This document shows, one piece after another, positions 35,076 through 43,572 of a stretch of DNA of 64,000 bases. The translations under genes and the position numbers were made by a program. The notes beneath the pieces were generated by a model. The model saw nothing but the letters and a program-made list of their open reading frames with translations. It was not told the origin of the DNA and did no database searches. Positions within the stretch are counted from its first letter, which is position 1. The number at the start of each line of letters is the position of its first letter. The stretch lies in NCBI GenBank assembly GCA_000961765.1, contig LADT01000086.1:119281-183280 (forward strand). The letters run 5' to 3'. The stretch comes from Clostridiaceae bacterium BRH_c20a (GTDB taxonomy: Bacteria > Bacillota > Peptococcia > Peptococcales > BICA1-8).

Positions 35076-35501
35076 GTGCAATACTATTATGGTGATCAAA
35101 CTACACTGCGGGTATTAGATGAAATAGAGTTTTGGAAGCATCAGGAAAGTGAACATACCGTAGTAATCCGTCAATTAGTGAGCGACTTGGAGGAAAACTT
35201 TGTTGAACAGCTTATAAATTGGGAGCAGGCCTTTGCTCAGGCCGAAGGAGTCGCAGTCCGTTATATTGAAGCAGTTATCAGGTCCATGGGGGTAATTGAC
35301 CCCATTTTACTACAGAATATTAAACAGTTTACTTTATTTGCAGTCAACCAAAGCTGCAGCTTTGTTGCATTTTTAAATCAACTTACCGCCCAAAGTGAAG
35401 CGGTAAGAAGTAATGATACTGCAATAGTAGTAATTAATCATATTCGCAGGGAATCTGAATACTTAATCGGAATTGTTTCAGCAACTTTGAATTATTTTTA
35501 G
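35076..35501 (+). CDS. DUF2935 family helical protein
   Basis: The 141-residue, predominantly helical protein has LRVLDEIEFWKHQESEHTVVIRQL near the start and ends with a second helix pair (INHIRRESEYLIGIV). The spaced E/H residues (EIEFWKHQESEH, and HIRRES) are the hallmark of DUF2935, a four-helix ferritin-like bundle of unknown function. It starts with GTG behind GGGGAGGTGAC. It has its own promoter and terminator. Confidence 0.75.
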   Translation: MQYYYGDQTTLRVLDEIEFWKHQESEHTVVIRQLVSDLEENFVEQLINWEQAFAQAEGVAVRYIEAVIRSMGVIDPILLQNIKQFTLFAVNQSCSFVAFLNQLTAQSEAVRSNDTAIVVINHIRRESEYLIGIVSATLNYF

Positions 35502-35527
35502 CTTCCAAGTACTTTTAATGTATCTTA

Positions 35528-35566
35528 CCGGGGCTGGCCAATTACTAGGGCACAGCCCCGGATTTA
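35528..35566 (+). terminator. Terminator of the DUF2935 gene
   Basis: CCGGGGCTG pairs with CAGCCCCGG and is followed by ATTTATTTAATT. It may also act for the convergent trp operon. Confidence 0.75.
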
Positions 35567-35581
35567 TTTAATTCATTTATT

Positions 35582-35623
35582 TCTATGGTCTATGGTCTAT
35601 GGTCTATCATCTATCGTCTATTT
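35582..35623. repeat. TCTATGG tandem words running into the trpF stop codon
   Basis: TCTATGG or TCTATCG/TCTATCA units repeat with a 7-8-nt period. The last sense codons and stop of trpF (IDDR-stop) are written in this repeat, so it has grown into, or replaced, the gene's end. Confidence 0.75.
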
Positions 35624-36251
35624 TCCTGACCCTTGAGATTAATATCCTCAGTTTCTCCTCATCCTTTTTACCCGGTTCTTTTTCGACTCCGCTGCCTACA
35701 TCTATCCCTGAGGGGTCCCCTTCCTTGATGGCTTCAGCCACATTATCTGGGTTTAGGCCGCCGGCTATGATAAAAGGAATTCCACTCCAGCTTCTCCTGG
35801 CTTTGGGGATTAAATTCCAAGGAAAAACTTTACCGGTACCACCATATATATCTGAAACAAAAGTATCTAATAAAATCCTATTGACAGCTTTTTGCCGTAC
35901 ATGGGGAATGACCTCATCCCAACCCCTTCTTTCATCTACCCTAAAAGCTTTAGTAACCTGATAATTATCATTTATAAAATCCCGACAATATTCAGATGTC
36001 TCACTACCGTGAAATTGTAACCCTGTCAAGCCGCAGAATTCTGCTATTTGCCGGATTTTGTCTTTTTTTTCATCGACAAATACGCCTATCCTTTCTCCTC
36101 CCGGGGGAAGGGCAGAGATTATTTCTCTCACCTTTTCCGGACTAACCTTTCTCTTACTAGCTGCAAAGATAAATCCTAAAGCATCGGCACCTAAGGAAAC
36201 TACTAGTTTGGCATCCTCTATGTTTGTCAGACCGCAAATCTTAATCCACAC
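35607..36251 (-). CDS. trpF: Phosphoribosylanthranilate isomerase TrpF
   Basis: The 214-residue TIM-barrel enzyme catalyses the Amadori rearrangement of phosphoribosylanthranilate. It shows the N-terminal WIKICGLTNIEDA with the catalytic cysteine, GFIFAASKRKVSPE, LQFHG, LLDTFVSDIYGGTGKVFPW with the general-acid aspartate, and FIIAGGLNPDNV. I take the GTG at 36251 as start because AAGGGGTGAG lies 7 nt upstream. It overlaps trpC. No trpB or trpA follows. Confidence 0.95.
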   Translation of the reverse strand: MWIKICGLTNIEDAKLVVSLGADALGFIFAASKRKVSPEKVREIISALPPGGERIGVFVDEKKDKIRQIAEFCGLTGLQFHGSETSEYCRDFINDNYQVTKAFRVDERRGWDEVIPHVRQKAVNRILLDTFVSDIYGGTGKVFPWNLIPKARRSWSGIPFIIAGGLNPDNVAEAIKEGDPSGIDVGSGVEKEPGKKDEEKLRILISRVRKIDDR

Positions 36252-37029
36252 TAGAAGGCTCACCCCTTAAAAGCTCCCTTATTTTTGCCCCCGGCTCAGT
36301 ACTGGTAACCAGCGCCTCTCCTACTAAAATAGCATCAACTCCCACTTGGGCCAGCTCTTGAACATCCTTGAAGGAAGAAATCCCGCTTTCACTCACCAAT
36401 AGAGTATCCTGAGGTACAAACCTGGCCAGCTTCAGAGTTGTGGCAATGTCGGTTTGAAAGGTGGCCAAGTCCCGGTTATTAATACCAATAATTTGTGCAC
36501 CACAACTTAATGCTTTTTCTAATTCTTCCCGGGTATGAATCTCCACCAAGGCATCAAGTTTTAATCTTTCTGCTATTTCAAGAAAATATTTTAATTCATT
36601 TTCCGCAAGAATTCTTGCTATTAAAAGAACAGCGTCTGCCTGCGCCTTATATGCTTCATATATCTGATAGGGATCAATAATAAAATCCTTACGTAACACG
36701 GGGAGCTTTACCCCTTCTTTAACTTTTTCGAGGTCTTCTAAGCTGCCTTGGAAAAACCTATTATCAGTAAGTACAGATATGGCTCTAGCCCCTGCTCTTT
36801 CATAACTAACAGCCAATTTAACAGGGTCATAATCTTCTTTTAATATTCCTTTGGAAGGAGAAGCTTTTTTGACCTCGGCTATTAAGCTCATACCTGGCTC
36901 AAGCAGGGCTTTGCTAAACTTTTTTTCCACCTGGGAAACTATTTCTCTCTCCAAATATTTAAAGGGTATCTTTATTTTATTGTCGGCTACTTCTCTTTTC
37001 TTATGGGCAATAATTTCTTCTAGAATCAT
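36241..37029 (-). CDS. trpC: Indole-3-glycerol-phosphate synthase TrpC
   Basis: The 262-residue TIM-barrel enzyme has ILEEIIAHKKREV at the start, LIAEVKKASPSKGIL with the catalytic lysine, VSYERAGARAISVLTDNRFFQGS, LRKDFIIDPYQIYEA, EIHTREELEKAL, IGINNRDLATF and VSESGI. I choose the ATG at 37029 (MILEEI), the usual N-terminus, over an ATG 12 nt upstream that would leave no spacer to the ribosome site. It overlaps trpF by 11 nt. Confidence 0.96.
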   Translation of the reverse strand: MILEEIIAHKKREVADNKIKIPFKYLEREIVSQVEKKFSKALLEPGMSLIAEVKKASPSKGILKEDYDPVKLAVSYERAGARAISVLTDNRFFQGSLEDLEKVKEGVKLPVLRKDFIIDPYQIYEAYKAQADAVLLIARILAENELKYFLEIAERLKLDALVEIHTREELEKALSCGAQIIGINNRDLATFQTDIATTLKLARFVPQDTLLVSESGISSFKDVQELAQVGVDAILVGEALVTSTEPGAKIRELLRGEPSSVD

Positions 37030-37081
37030 ACTCTCAATCATTCCTTTCGCTTACACCTATGACATAAATATGAAGATTCTA

Positions 37082-37118
37082 ATTCTCCATTTTCAATTTT
37101 CAATTTTCAATTTTCAAT
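37082..37118. repeat. ATTTTCA tandem words between trpD and trpC
   Basis: A 7-nt unit, TTTTCAA or TTTTCAT, is repeated about four times. A mirror-like GAATTGAGAATGAAGAATTG stretch is at 61979. Confidence 0.7.
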
Positions 37119-37139
37119 TCTAAGAATAGCTCCCCTTTC

Positions 37140-38156
37140 TTAGTTATAGTAGTTGCTCACTTCTTTCAATTCTTCCAGTTTTTCCAGGGCCTGACCCGTA
37201 TCAATAATATCTTGGGCTAATTTAACCCCTTCTTCTAGCCTTCCGGTAAGCCCAGTGGCAGAAAACACTGCTGCTGCATTTAAAACTACTATATCCCGGT
37301 GAGGACCCTTCTCTCCTAAGAGTACTCTTCTGGTAATCTCTGCATTATGTTGAGCATTACCACCCTTAAGACAATTAAGCTGGCTTCTTGATAAGCCAAA
37401 ATCCTCAGGGGAAATCTCAAATGTTTTTATGCTTCCGTTATTTAATTGGGTAATTTTACTGGGACCCAGAGTAGAAAGTTCATCCAATCCTCCAGCACCG
37501 TAAACCACATAAGCAGCCTTTACACCCAATCTTTCCAGCCCTTGTGCTACAACTTCCGTAAGCTTGGCAGCATATACTCCTACTACCTGATACTGAGCAC
37601 GGGCAGGATTTGTCAGTGGTCCTAGGATATTAAAGATGCTCCTGATACCTATTTCCTTTCGGGGACCTATGGCATACTTCATGGCTTTATGGAAATTGGG
37701 AGCATATAAAAACCCAATCCCAATCTGATTCAGCACCTGCTCCACCTCATTAGGAGCTAAATCTATTTTTACCCCTAAAGCCTCCAAAACATCTGCACTG
37801 CCGCTTTGGCTGGATACTGAGCGATTACCGTGTTTAGCTACAGCAAGACCAGCTCCCGCTGCCACAAAGGCCGACGTTGTGGAAATGTTAAAGGTACCAG
37901 TTCCATCCCCACCGGTGCCACAGGTATCGACTAGAACAGAATGCCTGCTCTTTAGAGGTAATGCTTTTTCTCTCATTACCTGGGCACACCCGGTAATTTC
38001 CTCAGATGTTTCTCCCTTCATCTTTAATGCCGTTAAAAAGCTGCCAATCTGGGCATCGGTTGCATTACCCCCCATAATCTCATTCATTACCCCATTGGCC
38101 TCTTCTTGAGTAAGATTTTCTCCCTTAGTCACTTTACTAATTGCCTCTCTAATCAT
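37140..38156 (-). CDS. trpD: Anthranilate phosphoribosyltransferase TrpD
   Basis: The 338-residue enzyme attaches phosphoribose to anthranilate. It contains GKGENLTQEEA-like start sequence, the PRPP loop DTCGTGGDGTGTFNIST, AAGAGLAVAKHGNRSVSSQSGSADVLEALG and the NILGPLTNPA region. Starts at 38168 and 38156 are both possible; I prefer the ATG at 38156, because the upstream one touches the AGAGGAG site directly. It is third in the operon. Confidence 0.95.
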   Translation of the reverse strand: MIREAISKVTKGENLTQEEANGVMNEIMGGNATDAQIGSFLTALKMKGETSEEITGCAQVMREKALPLKSRHSVLVDTCGTGGDGTGTFNISTTSAFVAAGAGLAVAKHGNRSVSSQSGSADVLEALGVKIDLAPNEVEQVLNQIGIGFLYAPNFHKAMKYAIGPRKEIGIRSIFNILGPLTNPARAQYQVVGVYAAKLTEVVAQGLERLGVKAAYVVYGAGGLDELSTLGPSKITQLNNGSIKTFEISPEDFGLSRSQLNCLKGGNAQHNAEITRRVLLGEKGPHRDIVVLNAAAVFSATGLTGRLEEGVKLAQDIIDTGQALEKLEELKEVSNYYN

Positions 38157-38235
38157 TGCTAAACTCATCTCCTCTCAACTAATTTTCTTGTTTCTTGCCT
38201 CCTGCCTCCTGAATGTCAAATGTCTCAAACTGACT

Positions 38236-38799
38236 TTAATATTGTAAGAAGTTTTCTAAAACTTCCAGCCCATAACTGCTAGCTATAGATTCGGGGTGAA
38301 ACTGCACTCCGAAGATTGGATATATTGAATGTTGGATAGCCATGACGCTACCGTCTTCACTTAAAGCTGTAACTACCAAGTATTCGGGTATGCTTTCTTT
38401 TTCAATAACCAGGGAATGATAGCGGGCAACTATAATATCCTGGGGTATGCTTGCTAAAATTCCTGTTCCGATATGGCTGATTACTGATGTTTTACCATGC
38501 ATAGGTACTTCCGCCCGTACCACTTTGGCACCAAATGCTTTAGCAATACACTGGTGTCCTAGACAGACTCCTAAAATAGGAATTTTACCCGCAAAATGCT
38601 TAATCAGCTCCACACATATACCTGCATTTTCGGGAATACCTGGTCCGGGTGAAATTACTATTTTCTCGGGTTTCATCCTGTCTACATCTTCAATAGAGAG
38701 TTTATCATTACGAACAATCTCCATTTCTGCCCCTAGTCTTCCTAAACACTGGACCAAGTTATAAACAAAGGAATCGTAATTATCAATTACCAACAGCAA
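38236..38799 (-). CDS. trpG: Anthranilate synthase glutamine amidotransferase TrpG
   Basis: The 187-residue class I amidotransferase has the start LLVIDNYDSFVYNLVQ, the oxyanion motif ISPGPGIPENAG, the nucleophile in LGVCLGHQCIA near residue 79, and the C-terminal catalytic HPES in GVQFHPESI. It supplies ammonia to TrpE and may also serve PabB. It starts with TTG behind GGGGAGGAAAAT and overlaps trpE by 17 nt. Confidence 0.96.
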   Translation of the reverse strand: MLLVIDNYDSFVYNLVQCLGRLGAEMEIVRNDKLSIEDVDRMKPEKIVISPGPGIPENAGICVELIKHFAGKIPILGVCLGHQCIAKAFGAKVVRAEVPMHGKTSVISHIGTGILASIPQDIIVARYHSLVIEKESIPEYLVVTALSEDGSVMAIQHSIYPIFGVQFHPESIASSYGLEVLENFLQY

Positions 38800-40276
38800 A
38801 TTTTCCTCCCCTTTCCGCCATTTCTACTGCTTTCAAAATAGCCTCTGCTTTATGAGAGACTTCCTGGTATTCCCGTTCAGGCTGAGAATCAGCCACAATA
38901 CCGGCTCCAGCCTGGATAAACGCCCGGTTTCCTTTAATAATTAGAGTGCGAATAGTAATGCAGGTATCCATATTACCTGTATAACTAATCCAGCCAACTG
39001 CCCCCCCATAAGGACCCCTGCCATCCGGTTCCAGCCGGTCTATAATCTCCATAGCCCTTATCTTGGGCGCACCGGATACCGTACCTGCGGGGAAAGATGC
39101 CCTTATTAGGTCAAAACAGCTATAACCTGCTTGCAGCTCTCCCGATACCCTAGAAACAATATGCATAACATGGGAATAATTTTCCAAAGACATGAAGTCT
39201 TGTACCTGAACGCTTCCATACCGACAAACCCGCCCCAAATCATTACGCCCCAGATCCACTAGCATTAAATGCTCTGCCCTTTCTTTTTCATCATTTAATA
39301 ACTCCTCAGCCAATCTCTTATCTTCTTTTTCCGTTTTACCCCGAGGTCTGGTTCCTGCTATAGGACAAAGTTGGGCAACACCTTCTTCCACCTTTACCAT
39401 TACTTCCGGTGAAGAGCCAATGAGATGAATATCATCAAAAGCGAGATAAAACATATATGGTGAAGGATTCAAAAAACGCAGGCTTCGGTAAATGTTTACA
39501 GGGTCTGTTCTCAGCTCAAATTGTATTTTACGGGATAGTACTACTTGAAAAATATCCCCGGCCCTAATATAACTTTGAGCTTTCTCAACCATCTCCTCAA
39601 ATTGATTAGAAGTACAGTTAGAACGATAAAAAGTATCTTTTTTAATCAGGTTTTGCTTTATCGTTGAAATTTCCGGGTGCCTATTATTTAGTCGTGCATA
39701 AATCTTTTTAATTTTAACCTTGGCTTGTAAATAATCTTTTTCAGGCTCCCCCCCTACAGAGACATTGACTACAATCTTCATAGATTGTCTAACATGGTCA
39801 AAGATAACTAAAGTGTCGGTAAACATAAACAGACAGTCAGGATAATCGGTATCCAGCTTAGCTTTTTTAGGGAGATCTTCCCAGTAACGGATCATCTCAT
39901 ACCCCAAATAACCTACTGCACCCCCGCTGAAGCCTGGTAATCCCGGCACTTTCATCGGTTTAAAACTACGAAAAATCTTTTCCAGCTCTTTTAAAGGGTC
40001 TGAAGATGTCAGTTCAGTTTTCTGACCATTTTCAGTAATGATTATCTGACCATTTTTTGCTTGGAATATTAAGGAAGGTTCCACTCCTATAAAGGAATAT
40101 CTGCCCATCTGCACTCCCCGTTCTACACTTTCCAAAAAGAAAGCATAACAGCCTTGCTTTAATTTCAAAAATGCCCCTAAAGGCGTCTCCAAAGATGCAG
40201 AGTACTCCTCATATATCGGAATTAAATTTGCTGTTTTGGCATGTTCTAAAAATTCTTCTTTCTTGGGTAAAGCCAT
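38783..40276 (-). CDS. trpE: Anthranilate synthase component I TrpE
   Basis: The 497-residue enzyme makes anthranilate from chorismate. It has the N-terminal regulatory region with ETPLGAFLKL and RYSFIG (tryptophan-binding region), FSGGAVGYLGYE, VLSRKIQFEL, the core PSPYMFYL, GSSPEVMVKV, GTRPRG, MLVDLGRNDLGRV and GTVSGAPKIRAMEII. It is the first gene of trpEGDCF, controlled by a Trp T-box leader. The ATG follows AAGGAGGAAAG. Confidence 0.97.
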   Translation of the reverse strand: MALPKKEEFLEHAKTANLIPIYEEYSASLETPLGAFLKLKQGCYAFFLESVERGVQMGRYSFIGVEPSLIFQAKNGQIIITENGQKTELTSSDPLKELEKIFRSFKPMKVPGLPGFSGGAVGYLGYEMIRYWEDLPKKAKLDTDYPDCLFMFTDTLVIFDHVRQSMKIVVNVSVGGEPEKDYLQAKVKIKKIYARLNNRHPEISTIKQNLIKKDTFYRSNCTSNQFEEMVEKAQSYIRAGDIFQVVLSRKIQFELRTDPVNIYRSLRFLNPSPYMFYLAFDDIHLIGSSPEVMVKVEEGVAQLCPIAGTRPRGKTEKEDKRLAEELLNDEKERAEHLMLVDLGRNDLGRVCRYGSVQVQDFMSLENYSHVMHIVSRVSGELQAGYSCFDLIRASFPAGTVSGAPKIRAMEIIDRLEPDGRGPYGGAVGWISYTGNMDTCITIRTLIIKGNRAFIQAGAGIVADSQPEREYQEVSHKAEAILKAVEMAERGGKFAVGN

Positions 40277-40309
40277 GAATACTTTCCTCCTTATTCATAA
40301 TCTGCAATA

Positions 40310-40456
40310 AAAAAAGCTTTTCATCTCTAATAAAATTAGAGACGAAAAGCTCAAGCTTTTCGCGGTACCACTCTACTTGCCCTGACGGGCCGCTCCTAAC
40401 GGGTACGGGAACAGTATTGTTCGGACATTTTAAATGCCTTGGCAAATACCTATAGT
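40310..40456 (-). ncRNA. Second, short T-box element without a recognisable Stem I
   Basis: On the minus strand a T-box core, AGAGTGGTACCGCG (40361-40374), is followed by a 17-bp stem at 40315-40351 with a three-nucleotide loop and a run of seven T, a complete antiterminator/terminator unit. Only about 105 nt separate it from the first terminator, and neither a specifier loop nor an AGTA motif is visible. It looks like a T-box expression platform that has lost its specifier domain. Confidence 0.75.
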
Positions 40457-40474
40457 GGCTACAGTACCATAAAA

Positions 40475-40752
40475 ATACAAAAACCTTTCGTCCGCTAAGG
40501 ACGAAAGGTTAACTTTCGTGGTACCACCTTCATTGGCTAATAAAAGCCCACTCACTATAAGTACGGGACAATACGTCCGATACCCGCCTTCTTTTAACGG
40601 TAAAGGTCTCCGGTAGGTTGCTACTTTTACCATAATAGGTAATTTCGTCCTACAGCTTGTGGGTCCATTCACTCTACTCGGTACACACCGAAATTTCACC
40701 ATCTCCGGCTCTCTGAAGTGCCTGCAGTATGCTACTAATCCCACGCATCGCT
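40475..40752 (-). ncRNA. tRNA-Trp T-box riboswitch leader of the trp operon
   Basis: On the minus strand a full Stem I is closed by GTGGG and CCCAC, has the AGTA motif on its 5' side and a TGG (Trp) specifier at 40665-40667 in GAATGGACCCAC. The T-box core AAGGTGGTACCACG is at 40517-40530. The terminator is a perfect 12-bp stem at 40482-40510 followed by TTTTTG. Uncharged tRNA-Trp should stabilise the antiterminator and switch on trpEGDCF. Confidence 0.9.
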
Positions 40753-40777
40753 TTTACTTTGTTTATTATTTTACTGT

Positions 40778-40807
40778 ATTATAAGTGGTAATAACTTGTT
40801 CTGTCAA
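40778..40807 (-). promoter_or_regulatory. SigA promoter of the trp leader
   Basis: TTGACA and TATAAT, both consensus, are spaced by 18 nt on the minus strand, about 25 nt before the T-box Stem I. Confidence 0.8.
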
Positions 40808-40876
40808 GATATTTTACCAGATAAACTTAGTACATAAACTTAGTAGATAAACTATTTAATCTTGGCATCATTGAAC

Positions 40877-41431
40877 TTACGGTTTTTTCCAATTCCGCCT
40901 TTTTAAAAAGAAATAGATAATTCCCGCCACTATTAAACCAGCCAAAAAGTACTCAAGACTATAAATATATTCAGCCATTTCTTTAGCTCCGGCACTTGCG
41001 AGAGTTACCGCCACTCCAGCTAAAAGCATGCCCACTGTAAGAGCAAAAAAAGCATACCTGAATCTTATTCCAAATAGAAAGGCTAGGATGGCACCTGAAT
41101 ATATACCAGTTCCAGGAAAAGGAACTGCTACAAAGAGTAAAAGCCCAAATAATCCATATTTTTCTACCTTTTCCCCTTTGCCTCTGGTTTTTTCTAAAAG
41201 CCTCAGAAAAATGCCATTAACTATAGGGATTTTAGTTACTAATCTACTTAAAGGTTCTAGAAGTAATAAAAGTGGAATAATTGGTAAAAAGTTACCCAAA
41301 CAGGCTAATACAAAGCTTTTCATGGGACTTATTCCTAAGGCTACTGCCAGAGGAATAGTTAACCTTAATTCTGTAAAAGGCACTGCGGATAAGAGCATTA
41401 TCTGTATTTCCTGAAAATTTAACGAGAACAT
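40877..41431 (-). CDS. COG2426/Sm_multidrug_ex family small membrane protein
   Basis: The 184-residue protein has four to five predicted transmembrane helices, SAVPFTELRLTIPLAVALG near the start, and VAVPFPGTGIYSGAILAFLFG in the middle, the hallmark of the putative small multidrug export family. The real function of the family is unproven. I use the ATG at 41431 because the AGGAGGTAAA site before it would otherwise be coding. Its transcript runs toward the trp promoter. Confidence 0.8.
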   Translation of the reverse strand: MFSLNFQEIQIMLLSAVPFTELRLTIPLAVALGISPMKSFVLACLGNFLPIIPLLLLLEPLSRLVTKIPIVNGIFLRLLEKTRGKGEKVEKYGLFGLLLFVAVPFPGTGIYSGAILAFLFGIRFRYAFFALTVGMLLAGVAVTLASAGAKEMAEYIYSLEYFLAGLIVAGIIYFFLKRRNWKKP

Positions 41432-41556
41432 TTTACCTCCTACAAAAACGCAAACCAATTAATGGCCCTTCCACTACCAGTCACCAGCCACTAATAATTT
41501 GCCACTTTTAATAATCAATTTTAACCATAGCCTATCTTATAATTTAACCCCTATTA

Positions 41557-42570
41557 CTATTGTATAAGTCCCTCGATTTCCTGAGAACTCAAAAAATCAG
41601 CTATATTTTGGGCTAAGAATGTAATTTTGTCATAATTTAATACTTTGGCCTTGTCTTCTTTAGTATGATTTCCCTTTAACCAGTCAGCGGACAAAATAGT
41701 TACGGAAGGTATTCCTAGTCTTCCCAAAGATTTGTGGTCACTGGTATTAACAGCGCTGCTATGACGAATAAGGTCCATATCCTGCCATAGGCTCCACTTA
41801 AAAAATAAATTATCAGTAATAGCTTGCGGTCCATCACTCCATTGAATAAAATCATTTCGCGACCCTGCGCCGATGCTATCTAAATTAATAGCTAATCTCA
41901 CTTTTTTAATATCTATTGTTGGATTATCAGCAAAAAAATTAGACCCTATTAGACCCATTTCCTCAGCACTAAAGAAGGCTACAATAACAGAAAAGGGCAG
42001 CTCCGTGTTTTGTTTTAAGACTCTAGCAATTTCCAATACGGCACTAACCCCGGACCCATTATCATTAGCCCCGGGAAACAATTGCTTTTCCCAAATCCCA
42101 AGGTGATCAAAATGAGCGGAAAGAATAATATATTCCTGGGGTTTAGAACTGCTCTCAATTAAGCCTAGAATATTGTCAGAGAGCAGTGGTGAATAAGAAT
42201 CCTCCAGGTAAAAGACCAGTCTTTGCCCCTCCCATTTTAACCCTGTTTTGGGTACCGGAAAGGTTTGGAAAAATGTATTACTAGTTCCTATGGGTTTTAG
42301 TCCCATATTCTGTAGCTCTTGGGCTAAAAATAAAGCTGCTTCAGCTTCGCCTGGGGTGCCGGCTCGCCGACCCTGAAAATCATCAGCAGTCAATTTTTGA
42401 ATATGGTCTTTTATCCTAGTTCTCTCAACTATCACCTTGGCCTCTATATTGTCTGCTATCCGAGGCTCCCCTTCCTTATTATGTAATCCATATCCATAAA
42501 ACAAGGCTACGGAAATTACACTAAATACAATTATTACAGTTGAGAAAATAATAAGTTTTTTCTTTTCCAC
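41557..42570 (-). CDS. M28 family zinc aminopeptidase, membrane-anchored
   Basis: The 337-residue protein has an N-terminal signal anchor (about residues 5-25) and an M28 peptidase domain with zinc ligands visible in SAHFDHLG, GANDNGSGVS, SAEEMGLIGS, NLDSIG and SDHKSLGRLGIP. It should act outside the membrane, releasing N-terminal amino acids from peptides. It starts with GTG behind CTAGGAGGTTAAAG. Upstream lies dnaI. Confidence 0.92.
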   Translation of the reverse strand: MEKKKLIIFSTVIIVFSVISVALFYGYGLHNKEGEPRIADNIEAKVIVERTRIKDHIQKLTADDFQGRRAGTPGEAEAALFLAQELQNMGLKPIGTSNTFFQTFPVPKTGLKWEGQRLVFYLEDSYSPLLSDNILGLIESSSKPQEYIILSAHFDHLGIWEKQLFPGANDNGSGVSAVLEIARVLKQNTELPFSVIVAFFSAEEMGLIGSNFFADNPTIDIKKVRLAINLDSIGAGSRNDFIQWSDGPQAITDNLFFKWSLWQDMDLIRHSSAVNTSDHKSLGRLGIPSVTILSADWLKGNHTKEDKAKVLNYDKITFLAQNIADFLSSQEIEGLIQ

Positions 42571-42595
42571 CTTTAACCTCCTAGGCAGACACAGC

Positions 42596-43555
42596 TTACT
42601 TGTTCTTTGATTCTAATTCTCGTTTTTTCAGTAACTCTCTTATACTCATCTCTGATTCAAAAGCAAAGATATCAGCTTTTTCTATAATGCGGTCTGTCAC
42701 CCTTTGTCCATAAAAATCCTGCAGCTCATTAAAATTTAAATTGCTGTTAATTATCCAGGCCTTGTCAAAATTATTTCTGTCCTCAATCAATATCCTTAAC
42801 TGGTTTTGGGCAAAGGGAGTTATATTTTCTGCACCTAAGTCATCAATAATTAATAAATCCACTTTTTTCAAATACTCAAGCTGGGAGCCTTTTTTCTCTG
42901 GGTTCTCTTCCCGATTAAACTTATACTCCCTGATAATATCTAGAAGATCGTCTATACGCTTATAGATAACTGTACCACCCTGTTTTAAAACCTCATTGGC
43001 TATGGCTAGGGATAAATGGGTCTTCCCCCTGCCAACTGCTCCTGTGAAAAAAAGATTGTTCTGCTTTTCCTGATCAACTACCTTTCTGGCAAACTCTCTA
43101 CAGCGGCGTACCTTTTCCTGCATAGCTTTTGCATCCCGGTATAAAGCAACCTCAAAATTAGCAAATTTTTTTGTCTCCATATTACCACAAATACCGCTTT
43201 TACGAAAAATATTGTCTAGTTTTTCTTTCGTATAACACTCACAAAGGACACCAGGTGTAATAAAACCCCTGTCTTCACACTTAGGACAATTCCATTCCGG
43301 CTCATAAATATTTATTGGAATACTATTAGCTTTTAAAATTAGTTCTTTTTCTCTGAGTAGCAATTTAACCTCTTTATCGATGTTAGCTGTCTTAAAGGAA
43401 TTTTTCTTAAGTATCCCTGCACTAATTAGTTCATAGCTCAAGCGACTGACCTCATCAGCTATCTCTTTCAACCGGGGAAACTTTTTATGAAGCTCTTGGA
43501 TCTTTTCCTCACATTCGCCAATTTTCCTTTGAATTAAAACTTCCCTATGTATCAT
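42596..43555 (-). CDS. dnaI: Primosomal protein DnaI / DnaC-like helicase loader
   Basis: The 319-residue protein has an N-terminal helical domain, a zinc-binding set (CPKCEDRGF, then CECY) and a C-terminal AAA+ domain with Walker A GAVGRGKTHLSLAIAN near residue 176 and Walker B LLIIDDLGAE. This layout matches DnaI of Firmicutes, which loads the replicative helicase with DnaD and DnaB. The preceding gene encodes a DnaD-like protein, supporting that role. Confidence 0.93.
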   Translation of the reverse strand: MIHREVLIQRKIGECEEKIQELHKKFPRLKEIADEVSRLSYELISAGILKKNSFKTANIDKEVKLLLREKELILKANSIPINIYEPEWNCPKCEDRGFITPGVLCECYTKEKLDNIFRKSGICGNMETKKFANFEVALYRDAKAMQEKVRRCREFARKVVDQEKQNNLFFTGAVGRGKTHLSLAIANEVLKQGGTVIYKRIDDLLDIIREYKFNREENPEKKGSQLEYLKKVDLLIIDDLGAENITPFAQNQLRILIEDRNNFDKAWIINSNLNFNELQDFYGQRVTDRIIEKADIFAFESEMSIRELLKKRELESKNK

Positions 43556-43572
43556 GAGAAATAAACTTCCTC

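Noticed and set aside
40209..40744. Two ORFs of 78 and 104 codons on the minus strand ahead of trpE
   Set aside because: They cover the T-box stems and terminators and have no protein-like features; this is leader RNA.
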